Below, one piece after another: positions 35,300 through 44,226 of a stretch of DNA of 64,000 bases. The stretch's first letter is position 1, and each line of letters starts with the position of its first letter. A model generated the notes under the pieces. It had not been told where the DNA came from and did no database searches. It saw only the letters and a list, made by a program, of their open reading frames with translations. A program made the translations under genes and the position numbers. This DNA comes from Chloroflexota bacterium (GTDB lineage Bacteria > Vulcanimicrobiota > JAMCWD01), in contig JAMCWD010000001.1 in assembly GCA_023475345.1 (NCBI GenBank), positions 248,001-312,000 on the forward strand. The letters are read 5' to 3'.

Positions 35300-36924
35300 T
35301 AGCCGCTACCTCCTTGCAAATCTTTAAGTGTTTGATCTTTCATGGCTTCGTCCGCCAGCGTATTATCGAGCTTGATGGCTTTTGTAAGATCTTCCTTCGC
35401 CCTCCTGGTATCGCCTTCGAGCGCGAAGCAGCGTGCCGACAGGAGCCGGACCCTGGCGGATTCCGGGTTCAGCTTGAGAAGCTCGTCCAGGTACGGCCGG
35501 GCTTCGGCATTTCTATTTTTCGATACGAGGAAAGATGCAAACTCGTATTGTGCAGGCGGATATTCGGGGGTCTTCTTCACTGCAAGCTTAAGGCTGGCTT
35601 CAGCTTCTTTATCCATGCCTCTTTCGGCTTGGTATCTCCCCAGTGCAACATAGCCGCCGGCAAAATCGGGATTCAGCTTTATGGCTTTTTTGAAATCATC
35701 CTCGGCCTCGCTGTACTTTTTCATTTTTGCTTTCAGGTTGCCCATTGCGATGTAGCAATCCTGAAAATTAGGATTGACCCGCAATGCGTCTTTGTACGCT
35801 TTTTCCGCCTGGTCATACTTTCCAAGATCCATGTAAAGATCGCCGAGGCCAAGATGCGCATCGGGGTAATTCGGGCGCAGCCGTGCCGACTTTTTCAGCA
35901 TCCTTTCGGACTCATCATACCTTTTCAATATCCGGTAAAGACGGCCCAACTCGTAATGAACGCAATAATCCGTAGGATATTTCCGCAGAGATTCCAGATA
36001 CGCGGCTTCCGCTTCCTCGTATCTCTTCATCCCCACGTAATCTTCCCCAAGGTACAGGAGGGCGTCTGCAAACCCGGGTTCGCATTCCAGGGCCTTTTTG
36101 TGCTGCTTCTCGGCCTCACGGTACCTTTCAAGATCGTTATATACGCCGCCGAGAGCCACGTAAGCGTCAACATTCCTCGGGTCCAACTCCAGGGCTTTAT
36201 AATAAAGTTCCTCCGCCTTATGGTACATCTTCATCTCGTAATAAACTTCCCCCAGGGAAACCAAGGCCGCCGGATTTTCCGAGTGCTCTTTAATCGCCTT
36301 TTCAAAAACTTCTATAGACCTTGGGAAATCGTGAACTTCGAAATATGATCTGCCGACTCCCAGCATAGCTTCCCAGTTGGCAGGATCAAGCTCTGCCGCC
36401 TTTTCGAAAACTTTGCGCCCGCTCTCGTATTCCTTCATCTCCAGGAGAAGATCGCCCAGAGAGGTATATCCTGCCGGATCTTCGGGACTCAGTTCTATTC
36501 CTTTGCGGTAAGCTTTCTCAGCCTCGGGAAACTTGAACGTCAGGTAATAAGCCCTTCCCAGCAGGAAATAAGGCTCGGGCTGATCCTTCAATACCTTAAC
36601 GGCCTTCTCCGCATATATCGACGCCTCCTCGGCTTTTTGCTGCTCCGTCAATGTCCTGATCAGCCCCAGCAGGGCTTCGGGGTTTTCAGGCGCCTGTTCA
36701 AGCACACGGCGATACGCTTCTTCAGCCTCTGTATATTTATGCATGTTAAGGCCGAGCTTTGCCTTGTTTAATAAAAACTGGGGTGCCTTCTTCGACCTTT
36801 CCTGGAGGGATGTCTTTTTATCCACCGCCTGGCATGAAGAAATAAGGAATGCAAAAACAATCAAAGCCACCAATAGCTTTAAAATCACACCGGGTTCGAT
36901 ATTATCCTTGTTTTTCAAAGTCAT
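35296..36924 (-). CDS. TPR-repeat lipoprotein (about 13-14 repeats)
   Basis: 542 residues from ATG at 36924, which has GGAAG five bases before it; a GTG two codons upstream at 36930 is possible. Lipobox FLISSC (C31). Residues about 50-500 are a continuous TPR superhelix with very regular 34-residue units (for example VALGGVYNDLERYREAEKQH). ATGA overlap with the following TPR lipoprotein indicates co-expression and perhaps a shared complex. Binding partner unknown. Confidence 0.85.
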   Translation of the reverse strand: MTLKNKDNIEPGVILKLLVALIVFAFLISSCQAVDKKTSLQERSKKAPQFLLNKAKLGLNMHKYTEAEEAYRRVLEQAPENPEALLGLIRTLTEQQKAEEASIYAEKAVKVLKDQPEPYFLLGRAYYLTFKFPEAEKAYRKGIELSPEDPAGYTSLGDLLLEMKEYESGRKVFEKAAELDPANWEAMLGVGRSYFEVHDFPRSIEVFEKAIKEHSENPAALVSLGEVYYEMKMYHKAEELYYKALELDPRNVDAYVALGGVYNDLERYREAEKQHKKALECEPGFADALLYLGEDYVGMKRYEEAEAAYLESLRKYPTDYCVHYELGRLYRILKRYDESERMLKKSARLRPNYPDAHLGLGDLYMDLGKYDQAEKAYKDALRVNPNFQDCYIAMGNLKAKMKKYSEAEDDFKKAIKLNPDFAGGYVALGRYQAERGMDKEAEASLKLAVKKTPEYPPAQYEFASFLVSKNRNAEARPYLDELLKLNPESARVRLLSARCFALEGDTRRAKEDLTKAIKLDNTLADEAMKDQTLKDLQGGSGY

Positions 36925-37005
36925 AGTCACTTCCGGCCGGTTTATAGTATAAGTAATACAATTTATAATTTATACAATCAATTCCGTTTTCAGGTCAAGT
37001 TCTTG

Positions 37006-38979
37006 TCAATCTTTTACAGTCCCTGACGGAATCCTCATCCCGCCGGGCTGATTTACCGCCCGTGTAATTATTTCCGCATATTCTTCGTTCCTTTTAAGGT
37101 CCCGAAAGGCAGGTTCCGCCGCCGCCTGGTTCACAAGTCCCGGCATTATATTTACAGCTTCCTCCAGGCTTTTAACGGCGGCTTCATTTTTACCCTCGCG
37201 TGCGAAGTTAACAGCCTGAAAATATTTATAATCCGGATCCCCGGGATGTTTCTTTGCCAGCTCATCCAATATTTTATCGGCTTCCTTTATAGATCCTTTT
37301 CTTGAGACGGTTGCCCCAAAATACTTAACCCATTGAGCATTTTTTGCCTTCGGGACATACCCGGCAAGTTTTTGAAGCAGTCCCGGGATCTTTCCATCCT
37401 CCCCCAGAATGAAATAAAATTCTACAAGCCCGGCAAGGAACTCCGGATTATTTTCATGGCGGGCAATTCCGAGAGTTAAATAATCATGGGCCTCGCGCGG
37501 TTTTTTTGCAAGGTTATATTGCCCTGCAATTTCAAGTTCAATAAGCGGGTCGCCCCCGGAAAACCTGATTGCCTTATCGAACATCTCCGTGGCCCTGCCC
37601 GGTTCATTATTAAGAAGCGCGGCCAGGCCAAGCCCCAGGTAACAAGTAGATTCTGAATGTTTCTCATCCCTGGCATTATTAAAATACTTGACCCCGTTTT
37701 CCAAAGATCCCTTTAAAAGAGAGACAAAACCAAGGCCGACCATTGCGCTGTCAACGACGTCACTTTCCTTATCCATAGCAGTGGAAAACGACTTCCTTGC
37801 ATTTTCAAGATCTCCCCTGCCCCAGAGATAAACAAATCCCTGAATACAACGGGCTTCATAATTTTCCGGCTGAACCTTCAGAAGGTTATCGAGCGAAGAT
37901 TCAAGAGCGACGGGGAACAGATAATACATTCGGAAGCGGGCGGGCGTTTCGATATTTTTTATAGAATTAATATCGCGGTAAACCCGGTTATGCATAAGGT
38001 TGCGGTAAAATAAAGGGTCACCGGGATTATATTTCATGGCATTGCGAAAATTTTCATCTGCAATGTCATATTGCTTTTCTTTGAAAGCTACAACTCCCAG
38101 CCCGGCATAAGAATCCGCCATGCAATGCAGGTTTCTGGGATTTGAAAGCCCTTTCTTGTAAGCCTCGCGTGCTCTCGATATTTTATACCGCGCTACGTAC
38201 AGAGCGCCGAGTTCGGCATATATATCCTCATTGCTTTCCGGCTCAAGTTCCAACGCCTTGAAAAATTCGGTTTCGGCTTTTGCATACTTCCCCTGGCCGC
38301 GGTATAACTCCCCGAGCACAACGCGGGGCCTGCTTTCATATTGATCTATCCTTGTGGCACGTTTCAAAACACTTTCACTTTCGGCTTCGTCCCCTGTTCT
38401 CAGCAGCAATTCCCCGAAGCCGGTGAGGGCGCTCGAGTCATCCTGGTTGAATTTTAATGCTTTTTGATATGCTTCCTTGGACTTTTCAAACTCGCCTTTT
38501 GAAAGCTCGGTATAACCCAGCGCCGACCATCCCGTCGATGAAGCCGGAGCTATCTTGATGGCCTCCCGCGCCAGCGCTTCAGCCTGGCCGTAGTTATATC
38601 GCTCCAGATAAACCCTTACAAGCTGATCCCTGGCCCTTATCGATCTCGGATTGTTTTTGAGGACTTCTTTTATCTCGTTTTCAGCATCGCCCAGCTTGCG
38701 CTGCTCGTAAAGGGCATTTGCAAGGCTCAGCCTCGCCTCGTTATCCCGGGGGTTCGATTCAAGAAATTTTCTGAATGCGGCCTCGGCTCCGGAATACCTG
38801 CCGGTCTTAAGCAGGTCCAGGGCCGACGATAGCCCTGGATTACCGAGAACATATTCCTGGGAAGTCCCTGCAACCGAAGTTACAGGAGAACGATCACCCC
38901 TGCCCGGACAGCCGGTTAATAAAATTGCCGATAATATTAAAATTAAAACGAATACAACCGGGACTGAATTTTTTTTCAA
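37006..38979 (-). CDS. TPR-repeat lipoprotein (long)
   Basis: 657 residues. Signal peptide with lipobox LLTGC (C24). TPR units run from about residue 50 to 600, less regular in the middle (about 310-360). The ending AAAEPAFRDLKRNEEYAEI is the closing motif common to these TPR proteins. It is the first gene of a three-gene TPR set on the minus strand, 75 bases before the next one, and is divergent from the GT-C-like gene. Confidence 0.85.
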   Translation of the reverse strand: MKKNSVPVVFVLILILSAILLTGCPGRGDRSPVTSVAGTSQEYVLGNPGLSSALDLLKTGRYSGAEAAFRKFLESNPRDNEARLSLANALYEQRKLGDAENEIKEVLKNNPRSIRARDQLVRVYLERYNYGQAEALAREAIKIAPASSTGWSALGYTELSKGEFEKSKEAYQKALKFNQDDSSALTGFGELLLRTGDEAESESVLKRATRIDQYESRPRVVLGELYRGQGKYAKAETEFFKALELEPESNEDIYAELGALYVARYKISRAREAYKKGLSNPRNLHCMADSYAGLGVVAFKEKQYDIADENFRNAMKYNPGDPLFYRNLMHNRVYRDINSIKNIETPARFRMYYLFPVALESSLDNLLKVQPENYEARCIQGFVYLWGRGDLENARKSFSTAMDKESDVVDSAMVGLGFVSLLKGSLENGVKYFNNARDEKHSESTCYLGLGLAALLNNEPGRATEMFDKAIRFSGGDPLIELEIAGQYNLAKKPREAHDYLTLGIARHENNPEFLAGLVEFYFILGEDGKIPGLLQKLAGYVPKAKNAQWVKYFGATVSRKGSIKEADKILDELAKKHPGDPDYKYFQAVNFAREGKNEAAVKSLEEAVNIMPGLVNQAAAEPAFRDLKRNEEYAEIITRAVNQPGGMRIPSGTVKD

Positions 38980-39210
38980 AAAACTTCATCCTCCTGCTTA
39001 CTAAAAAGCAACCGGTCGGGGCTGTTTTCTTTGCCGCCTGACTTACTCCTTTAGCAGCCTTCATATAATATATAACAAATCCGGCGATTTTTAAATGTCT
39101 CTTTTCATAAGCCCTGCGGCCTCCTTTAATGTCAGGACTTATGTTACAAAGAGCCTGTTATATTCGGAATAATCGATACAGGAAAGAACATCCGTAATAG
39201 AGAATTTTCA

Positions 39211-41238
39211 ATGATGGAAAACAGGAATTCCCTGAAGACAGGCAGGCAGGCGTACTGGCCGTACCTGTTAACTCTCATATCGGCGATCCTCATGAGCTGG
39301 GCCATGTGGGGCAAAGGGTTTTTATCGACGCTGGACAATCCCCTCCACCTTGCGCATGCCTTTTCATGGCTGAGCGGACCAGTATTGAAGCAGTCATGGT
39401 TTTTCGGCTGGAGCCTTGATCACTATTGCGGGTATGCATCTCCGCAGGCATATAATCCTTTAGGCGTTTATATCATCGGGCTACTAAACCTGGCATTGAG
39501 GATACCGGTTGATCTTGCTTACAAGATAATGGTTTTTATCTCGTACATCTTCCCTGCCCTGGCATTACAATATTATCTCACCAGGAGGCTCGGGTGGCAG
39601 GCGGGGCTTCTGGGCGCATTTGCCTGGCTTTCTTTAAAATCTGTTTATACTCTGAATTTTGCCGGCCTGTGGGCTTTCACCCTTTCGTTCGGCTTCCTGT
39701 TCCTGCTGATCGACGCATTGGAACATTGCAATTTCACAAACAGACGCTCCGCAGCATGGATCGGCCTGCTTATTGCGCTTGTTACCCTTTCCCATATTTA
39801 CTCGGTAACGGCTGCGGCATTTTTTGTGATAATTTATTTGATTAAACATCTATCAAACGAAAAAAATAAAATCAATGTTTTGATTTCATACGGCACCTCT
39901 GTATTGATAGCCATTTTGCTGACCATGCCTTACCTGTGGACCCTTTACGTGAATGTCTTTCTGACTTTCAAGGCTTCCGGAGCCGCAAGGACGGTTGCAG
40001 GATGGGAGCAGTCCGTAACCGAGTTGTTTCTTATTATCCTGGGCGGTAGCTTTTTCATAGAGCCTGGATCGAGAATTCTCCAGAACGTCCTTGATAATAT
40101 CTACCCGCTCCTCGTAATTATCCTCAATATTATCGGAATATTCGGAATATATTCTTATATAAGCAGGGAGAGATCCCGGAAACGGTTTTCTTTCCTCTCC
40201 CCTGTCCTGGGGTTCATGATTTTAATTTTCCTGATATTGCTATATGTTCATTTCACTGCGGCCACAAGAGGATATTTAATGATCCGTTTCGTTACTTATT
40301 TTCATTTCGGCATGATATGCTTTGCCGGGCTTGGACTCCTTTTGCTGAATGAAGAGGGATTCTTCGCCAAAAAACGCTCCCTGCTTATAATACTGATCCT
40401 GCTCGTCATCATACAGGGAGGTATCCGAATTTCAGATTCCGTATGGGAAGAGAGGGTATCTTCCAGGGTTCCGGTCATTCCTTACGTATATCAAATCTGG
40501 GATTACCTCAAATCAAGCCCCCCGAAAAACCATGAAAGAATTATAGTGCAGGATACATATCAAAACATTGACAGAGACCCTGACAGCAAGGTCAGAAATT
40601 CTCATTTGCTTGCAATGACAAACGTATTTACCGGATGGCCCCAGGCAGGGTCGGTCGATGGCGTGCCGGAAACGCTTAAAGAAAGGCTCCTCTTTACCGA
40701 GGCCGGGATGCTGTTTGATAAGAATATCACTGAAATAACCCCGGAAGAAATAGCGCATGGTATGAGAGATTTCCATATAACCCGGATCCTGTCGGTCGAA
40801 CCTGTGCTCGAATCCAAATTGAGACAGGGACATTTTAAATTATTGCTGAAATCGGGACCTTTCTCCATATTTGAAACTCCTGTGCCATCAGGAGATATCG
40901 TTTCTTTTTCCGATCCCGGAACAGGCTATCAAGAAATATCTTTCACAGAAACCCGGATAAACTACTACGTAATAAGCCCTGCTGAAAATAACGTGATGAC
41001 TCTTAAAGTATCACTTTATCCTTTATGGAAAGCTGAAATCGACGGAGTCCCCGTTAAATTAAACATCACCGAAAAAGCATTAATGGAAATCTCGTTGCCA
41101 CGGGGATCGCACAATGTTGTATTTTATTTTCAAGGAAAAGCTTACTGGACGGTTGTGCTTTTTCTGGCGGGGCTTGTATTGCTGATCTTATTTTCAATAA
41201 AACACCCGGACATCCCGGCGAAAAAACAGGCTGTTTGA
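39211..41238 (+). CDS. GT-C-like polytopic membrane protein (PTPS-related/YfhO-like)
   Basis: 675 residues with about 12-13 hydrophobic segments. The first loop reads FLSTLDNPLHLAHAFSWLSG and then DHYCGYASPQAYNPLGVYIIG, which fits the 6-pyruvoyl-tetrahydropterin-synthase-related membrane domain and other GT-C-like proteins rather than the GT39 genes to the left. The C-terminal about 130 residues (NYYVISPAENN, HNVVFYFQGKAYW) resemble the beta-sandwich tail of YfhO-like proteins, ending in a last helix and a short basic tail. Probably an extracytoplasmic sugar-transfer protein. It is convergent with the rSAM/SPASM pair. Confidence 0.65.
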   Translation: MMENRNSLKTGRQAYWPYLLTLISAILMSWAMWGKGFLSTLDNPLHLAHAFSWLSGPVLKQSWFFGWSLDHYCGYASPQAYNPLGVYIIGLLNLALRIPVDLAYKIMVFISYIFPALALQYYLTRRLGWQAGLLGAFAWLSLKSVYTLNFAGLWAFTLSFGFLFLLIDALEHCNFTNRRSAAWIGLLIALVTLSHIYSVTAAAFFVIIYLIKHLSNEKNKINVLISYGTSVLIAILLTMPYLWTLYVNVFLTFKASGAARTVAGWEQSVTELFLIILGGSFFIEPGSRILQNVLDNIYPLLVIILNIIGIFGIYSYISRERSRKRFSFLSPVLGFMILIFLILLYVHFTAATRGYLMIRFVTYFHFGMICFAGLGLLLLNEEGFFAKKRSLLIILILLVIIQGGIRISDSVWEERVSSRVPVIPYVYQIWDYLKSSPPKNHERIIVQDTYQNIDRDPDSKVRNSHLLAMTNVFTGWPQAGSVDGVPETLKERLLFTEAGMLFDKNITEITPEEIAHGMRDFHITRILSVEPVLESKLRQGHFKLLLKSGPFSIFETPVPSGDIVSFSDPGTGYQEISFTETRINYYVISPAENNVMTLKVSLYPLWKAEIDGVPVKLNITEKALMEISLPRGSHNVVFYFQGKAYWTVVLFLAGLVLLILFSIKHPDIPAKKQAV

Positions 41239-41309
41239 TCTCCTTGTTCTCAAAAATTACTTGAGGAACTTATTCAGTCAAAACGTTCCGATTATACGGC
41301 CATTGCCAT

Positions 41310-42761
41310 TCATGCCTGAACAGGCGGCCTGTCCGGGCGGCAGAAGCCGAGATACCTCTTCATATCGGGATTATCGTGGATCTTCCACATCAGTTCCTCA
41401 AGCACTATCTGATAGAAACGGCACATAGGGCTTTCCCTGAACAAAGTTTTATACATGGCATATACTTTGCTGGTACAACCTGTCCCGTGAAATCTCCTGA
41501 AAGCACACCTGCTGCATCGGGGTATATTTTCTGTTTTCCTCTCGTAAAGCTCCTTAAGGACAGGACTGTTATCGACAACTTCAGTGAGAGGCGTCGGGTC
41601 AAAAATGCTTCCTGCTGTAAAAAGCCCCATACTTGCCGTTTCTTCACAACCCGATATTCCGCCGTCGAGAGAAAAGCCGAGTATGCTGTTGCCTATGCCG
41701 CACGGGGAACGGTAACACATGAAAGGACGCGACTTGGAAGTAAGGTTGTTAATAAAATGGTCGAGGTCATTTATCCTCAAGGGCTTATCATATTTGCGGC
41801 ACCATGCAAGTGCCTCATCGACCATTTCAAGGTATTTTTCTGCGAATTTTTCGCCCCTTACATAGTGGAAATCCATCTCTTCGGTAGCGCGCCCGATATA
41901 TGAAGTATAATTAATCCTCATCCCTTCGAAATTGTTCTCAAGAAAAAATCTGAATACCGGCAGGTAATCTTCAGGATGATGAACTACCGCCAGAACCCCC
42001 GGAGTCGATTTCGCTTCACGCAGAAGATTTATACCCCTCCAGACATCGGCATGAGTTCCCCTGCCGTCAGGATATTTCCGGTACTTATCATGCACTTCGG
42101 CAGGGCCGTCAATACTTACACCGGGACTGATTTTCGCCTCGTGTATTTTTTCGGCGATCTCTTTAGTGATAAGCGTGCCGTTGGATTGAGTGATAAACCT
42201 GGCCCGCTTATTGACTTCTTCATTGATCTCCCGGCCATGCTTTACGGCTGCAAGTATATTATTAAACTCCAGTAACGGTTCCCCGCCATGGAAATTTATA
42301 ACGATATCGGGTCCCGGCAGCTCCCTTATTATCCTCTCTACAATGAGTTTTGCGGTATCGAGAGGCATCCTGTTTTTCTTGCTGTGTGCCCTGGCATAAC
42401 AGTACGAGCACCTCAAATTACACGCCTCTGTTATATGAAGGCAAAGGAAAGCCGGATACCTCTGAGGTGTCTTCCATAACTCGGAAGGCTCATAATAACT
42501 TCGTCCGTTCACGCGGATAAGATCATCAACATATAACCGTTGTAAAAACGCCCGGCCGGAAGCGGCATCTGAAGTATAGTTTTCCCTGATGAAATCTCCT
42601 GCGGCAATCGGCCTGTTAAGCCTTTTGAATGAGACCAGCTCATCTCCTTCAAGCACCGTCCACGAAGCCGAATCGGGCGAAACGAAAAGAGTACGCTCTC
42701 CGCGTACGAATTGTGCCAGGTCGGGACTTCTTACGATAAGCGCCTGGTCGTTTATATTCAA
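41310..42761 (-). CDS. Radical SAM/SPASM protein (pair member 2)
   Basis: 483 residues. Residues 1-92 form a compact domain (VSPDSASWTVLEGD, LYVDDLIRVNGRSYY) that looks like a PqqD-related recognition module. Cluster cysteines C114, C118 and C121 in EACNLRCSYCY. VIVRG-type B12 features are absent; instead a SPASM tail carries CYRSPCGIG, SGCEETAS, CSRCAFRRFHGTGC and SPMCRFY. The layout is that of anaerobic sulfatase-maturase-like or peptide-maturase rSAM enzymes. Its ATG overlaps the upstream stop (ATGA). No candidate small peptide was found within 100 bases of the pair, so the substrate may be encoded elsewhere. Confidence 0.82.
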   Translation of the reverse strand: MNINDQALIVRSPDLAQFVRGERTLFVSPDSASWTVLEGDELVSFKRLNRPIAAGDFIRENYTSDAASGRAFLQRLYVDDLIRVNGRSYYEPSELWKTPQRYPAFLCLHITEACNLRCSYCYARAHSKKNRMPLDTAKLIVERIIRELPGPDIVINFHGGEPLLEFNNILAAVKHGREINEEVNKRARFITQSNGTLITKEIAEKIHEAKISPGVSIDGPAEVHDKYRKYPDGRGTHADVWRGINLLREAKSTPGVLAVVHHPEDYLPVFRFFLENNFEGMRINYTSYIGRATEEMDFHYVRGEKFAEKYLEMVDEALAWCRKYDKPLRINDLDHFINNLTSKSRPFMCYRSPCGIGNSILGFSLDGGISGCEETASMGLFTAGSIFDPTPLTEVVDNSPVLKELYERKTENIPRCSRCAFRRFHGTGCTSKVYAMYKTLFRESPMCRFYQIVLEELMWKIHDNPDMKRYLGFCRPDRPPVQA

Positions 42762-44077
42762 GAAACATTCACTCCCATCGCCGCCGGAATACCGGGGTTT
42801 TCATAAATAAGCCACATCAATTCCGGTATCATATAACGCATATAAGCGCATGATGCATCTTCTCTCATTATTGTCCCGTATTCGGAATACGCCCTAGCGG
42901 GACAGCCTCCTGCGCAGATATTTCTAAAAGCACATCTTCGACACCTTGGCAATGAATCCACCGTCCGTGAGGCAAGCTCATCCTTATCAGCCGAAGCACC
43001 GCATTCAATCAATTCCCTGCAGGGATAAACCCTGCCGTCGGCGCCCATATATTTGACGCGCGACCCGGCGGCACAAGGGGAAAAACGGCATGGATAAACC
43101 CGTTGGGGACTTATGAGGCCTCTGATTAAATGTTTTAAATCATATAGATGAAAAATCGAGGAATCTGTTTCGTTTTTGTGTTTTAAATATTCAAGAGCTT
43201 TTATCTGGGCTTTGCCCCATTCTTCCCAGGCGGCTTCGCGTAATTCACCGGGCGTCGCAAGGCTTATGGCGGCCTGCGTCAATCCTTCCGAGATAAAATA
43301 TTCCAGCACCGGGATCAACTCATCGGGCGACTGGATCTGTGACATGGCTCCAACTTCGATCCTCCTGTCTTTCGCCTTTTGAAGAGCCTCGCGCGTTTTA
43401 AGGAAGCTCCCGCTTCCGTCGGGAAGAATACGGCGCCTGTCATGGATTTCCAGGGGGCCGTCCAGCCTGAAAATCATGTTCACCCTGCAGCAGGCCAGGA
43501 TTTCCAGCATATCTTCTTCAAGCGGTATGCCGCCTGTCTGGATTAACAGCCGTACCCTGCCGTCCGCTTTGTTATACAAATCCTTGATGATGCCTGGCAG
43601 GGCGGGGTTTAATAAGGGTTCGCCCCCTCCGAATATGATGTTATAAACACTGTCCCAGCCTGCATGGAGTATCTCGTCGGCGCCGAAACCGGATGTCTTA
43701 ACATCACCTCTTTTACAACCCGGACACAAAAGAGAGCAGGGGCTTCCGAGATCAACCGTTAGCGTCGGCATGATATGCCTGTTATCCCATATATTTATTT
43801 TTTCGGGGAAGTAACGCCCGTTAAGCCGCACAAAGCCGTGCTTGAAAAGATCATCGATAAAAAAGCGCAGCCCGTCGGGGTTGAGTCCCGTATGATCGGA
43901 CACGAGCGATGAAAAAGGCTGGCCTCTCCTCAGCCTGGAAAACACCTGAACGAAATCCCCTGAAAGAACCTGCCAGGAGGAAGAATCGGGATCGATCACC
44001 AGCATCCGTTCATCTCTCCTGTAAGTCGCCAGGTTCTCTTTTTTATCAATAAGTGTTGAATCCTGAATTTCCGGCAC
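42758..44077 (-). CDS. Radical SAM/SPASM protein (pair member 1)
   Basis: 439 residues from GTG at 44077 with a GGAGGT ribosome site. The N-terminal domain (VIDPDSSSWQVLSGD, FIDDLFKHGFVRLNGRYF) is clearly related to that of the downstream gene, and the rSAM cysteines fall at exactly the same positions, C114, C118 and C121 (GSPCSLLCPGC). The loop sequence CSLLCPGCKRG differs from the usual CNLxCxYC. SPASM cysteines: CRFSPCAAG, VYPCREL, CRRCAFRNICAGGCPA, ASCAYMR. The pair may be one heterodimeric or sequential maturase. It is divergent from TPR genes with back-to-back promoters. Confidence 0.82.
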   Translation of the reverse strand: MPEIQDSTLIDKKENLATYRRDERMLVIDPDSSSWQVLSGDFVQVFSRLRRGQPFSSLVSDHTGLNPDGLRFFIDDLFKHGFVRLNGRYFPEKINIWDNRHIMPTLTVDLGSPCSLLCPGCKRGDVKTSGFGADEILHAGWDSVYNIIFGGGEPLLNPALPGIIKDLYNKADGRVRLLIQTGGIPLEEDMLEILACCRVNMIFRLDGPLEIHDRRRILPDGSGSFLKTREALQKAKDRRIEVGAMSQIQSPDELIPVLEYFISEGLTQAAISLATPGELREAAWEEWGKAQIKALEYLKHKNETDSSIFHLYDLKHLIRGLISPQRVYPCRFSPCAAGSRVKYMGADGRVYPCRELIECGASADKDELASRTVDSLPRCRRCAFRNICAGGCPARAYSEYGTIMREDASCAYMRYMIPELMWLIYENPGIPAAMGVNVS

Positions 44078-44095
44078 CTGTTACCTCCAGGATTA

Positions 44096-44124
44096 GTTAT
44101 ATCATCTATCATTCCGCCTTTCAA
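44096..44124 (-). promoter_or_regulatory. Promoter for the rSAM/SPASM pair
   Basis: Minus strand TTGAAA (44119-44124), 17 bases, TATAAC (44096-44101), 19 bases before the GTG start at 44077 with the GGAGGT site between. The leader is therefore very short. Confidence 0.55.
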
Positions 44125-44178
44125 GAACTTACGGCCCCCGGCTGACTGCCCGGCGACATTAAAGCATAATATCTCCAA

Positions 44179-44208
44179 TTGCCTTCATATCTTCTTTTAT
44201 ATTATAAT
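44179..44208 (+). promoter_or_regulatory. Promoter for the plus-strand TPR genes
   Basis: TTGCCT (44179-44184), 18 bases, TATAAT (44203-44208). Because the promoter covers the first in-frame start codon at 44179, translation of the TPR gene must begin further down, at 44227 or 44230. Confidence 0.55.
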
Positions 44209-44226
44209 GTTTTCAAATTGGCAGGT

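Noticed and set aside
34205-36348. Two plus-strand ORFs of about 345 residues opposite the TPR genes
   Set aside because: They are antisense shadows of regular TPR codons; no ribosome site or domain is visible, while the minus-strand frames carry signal peptides and TPR motifs.
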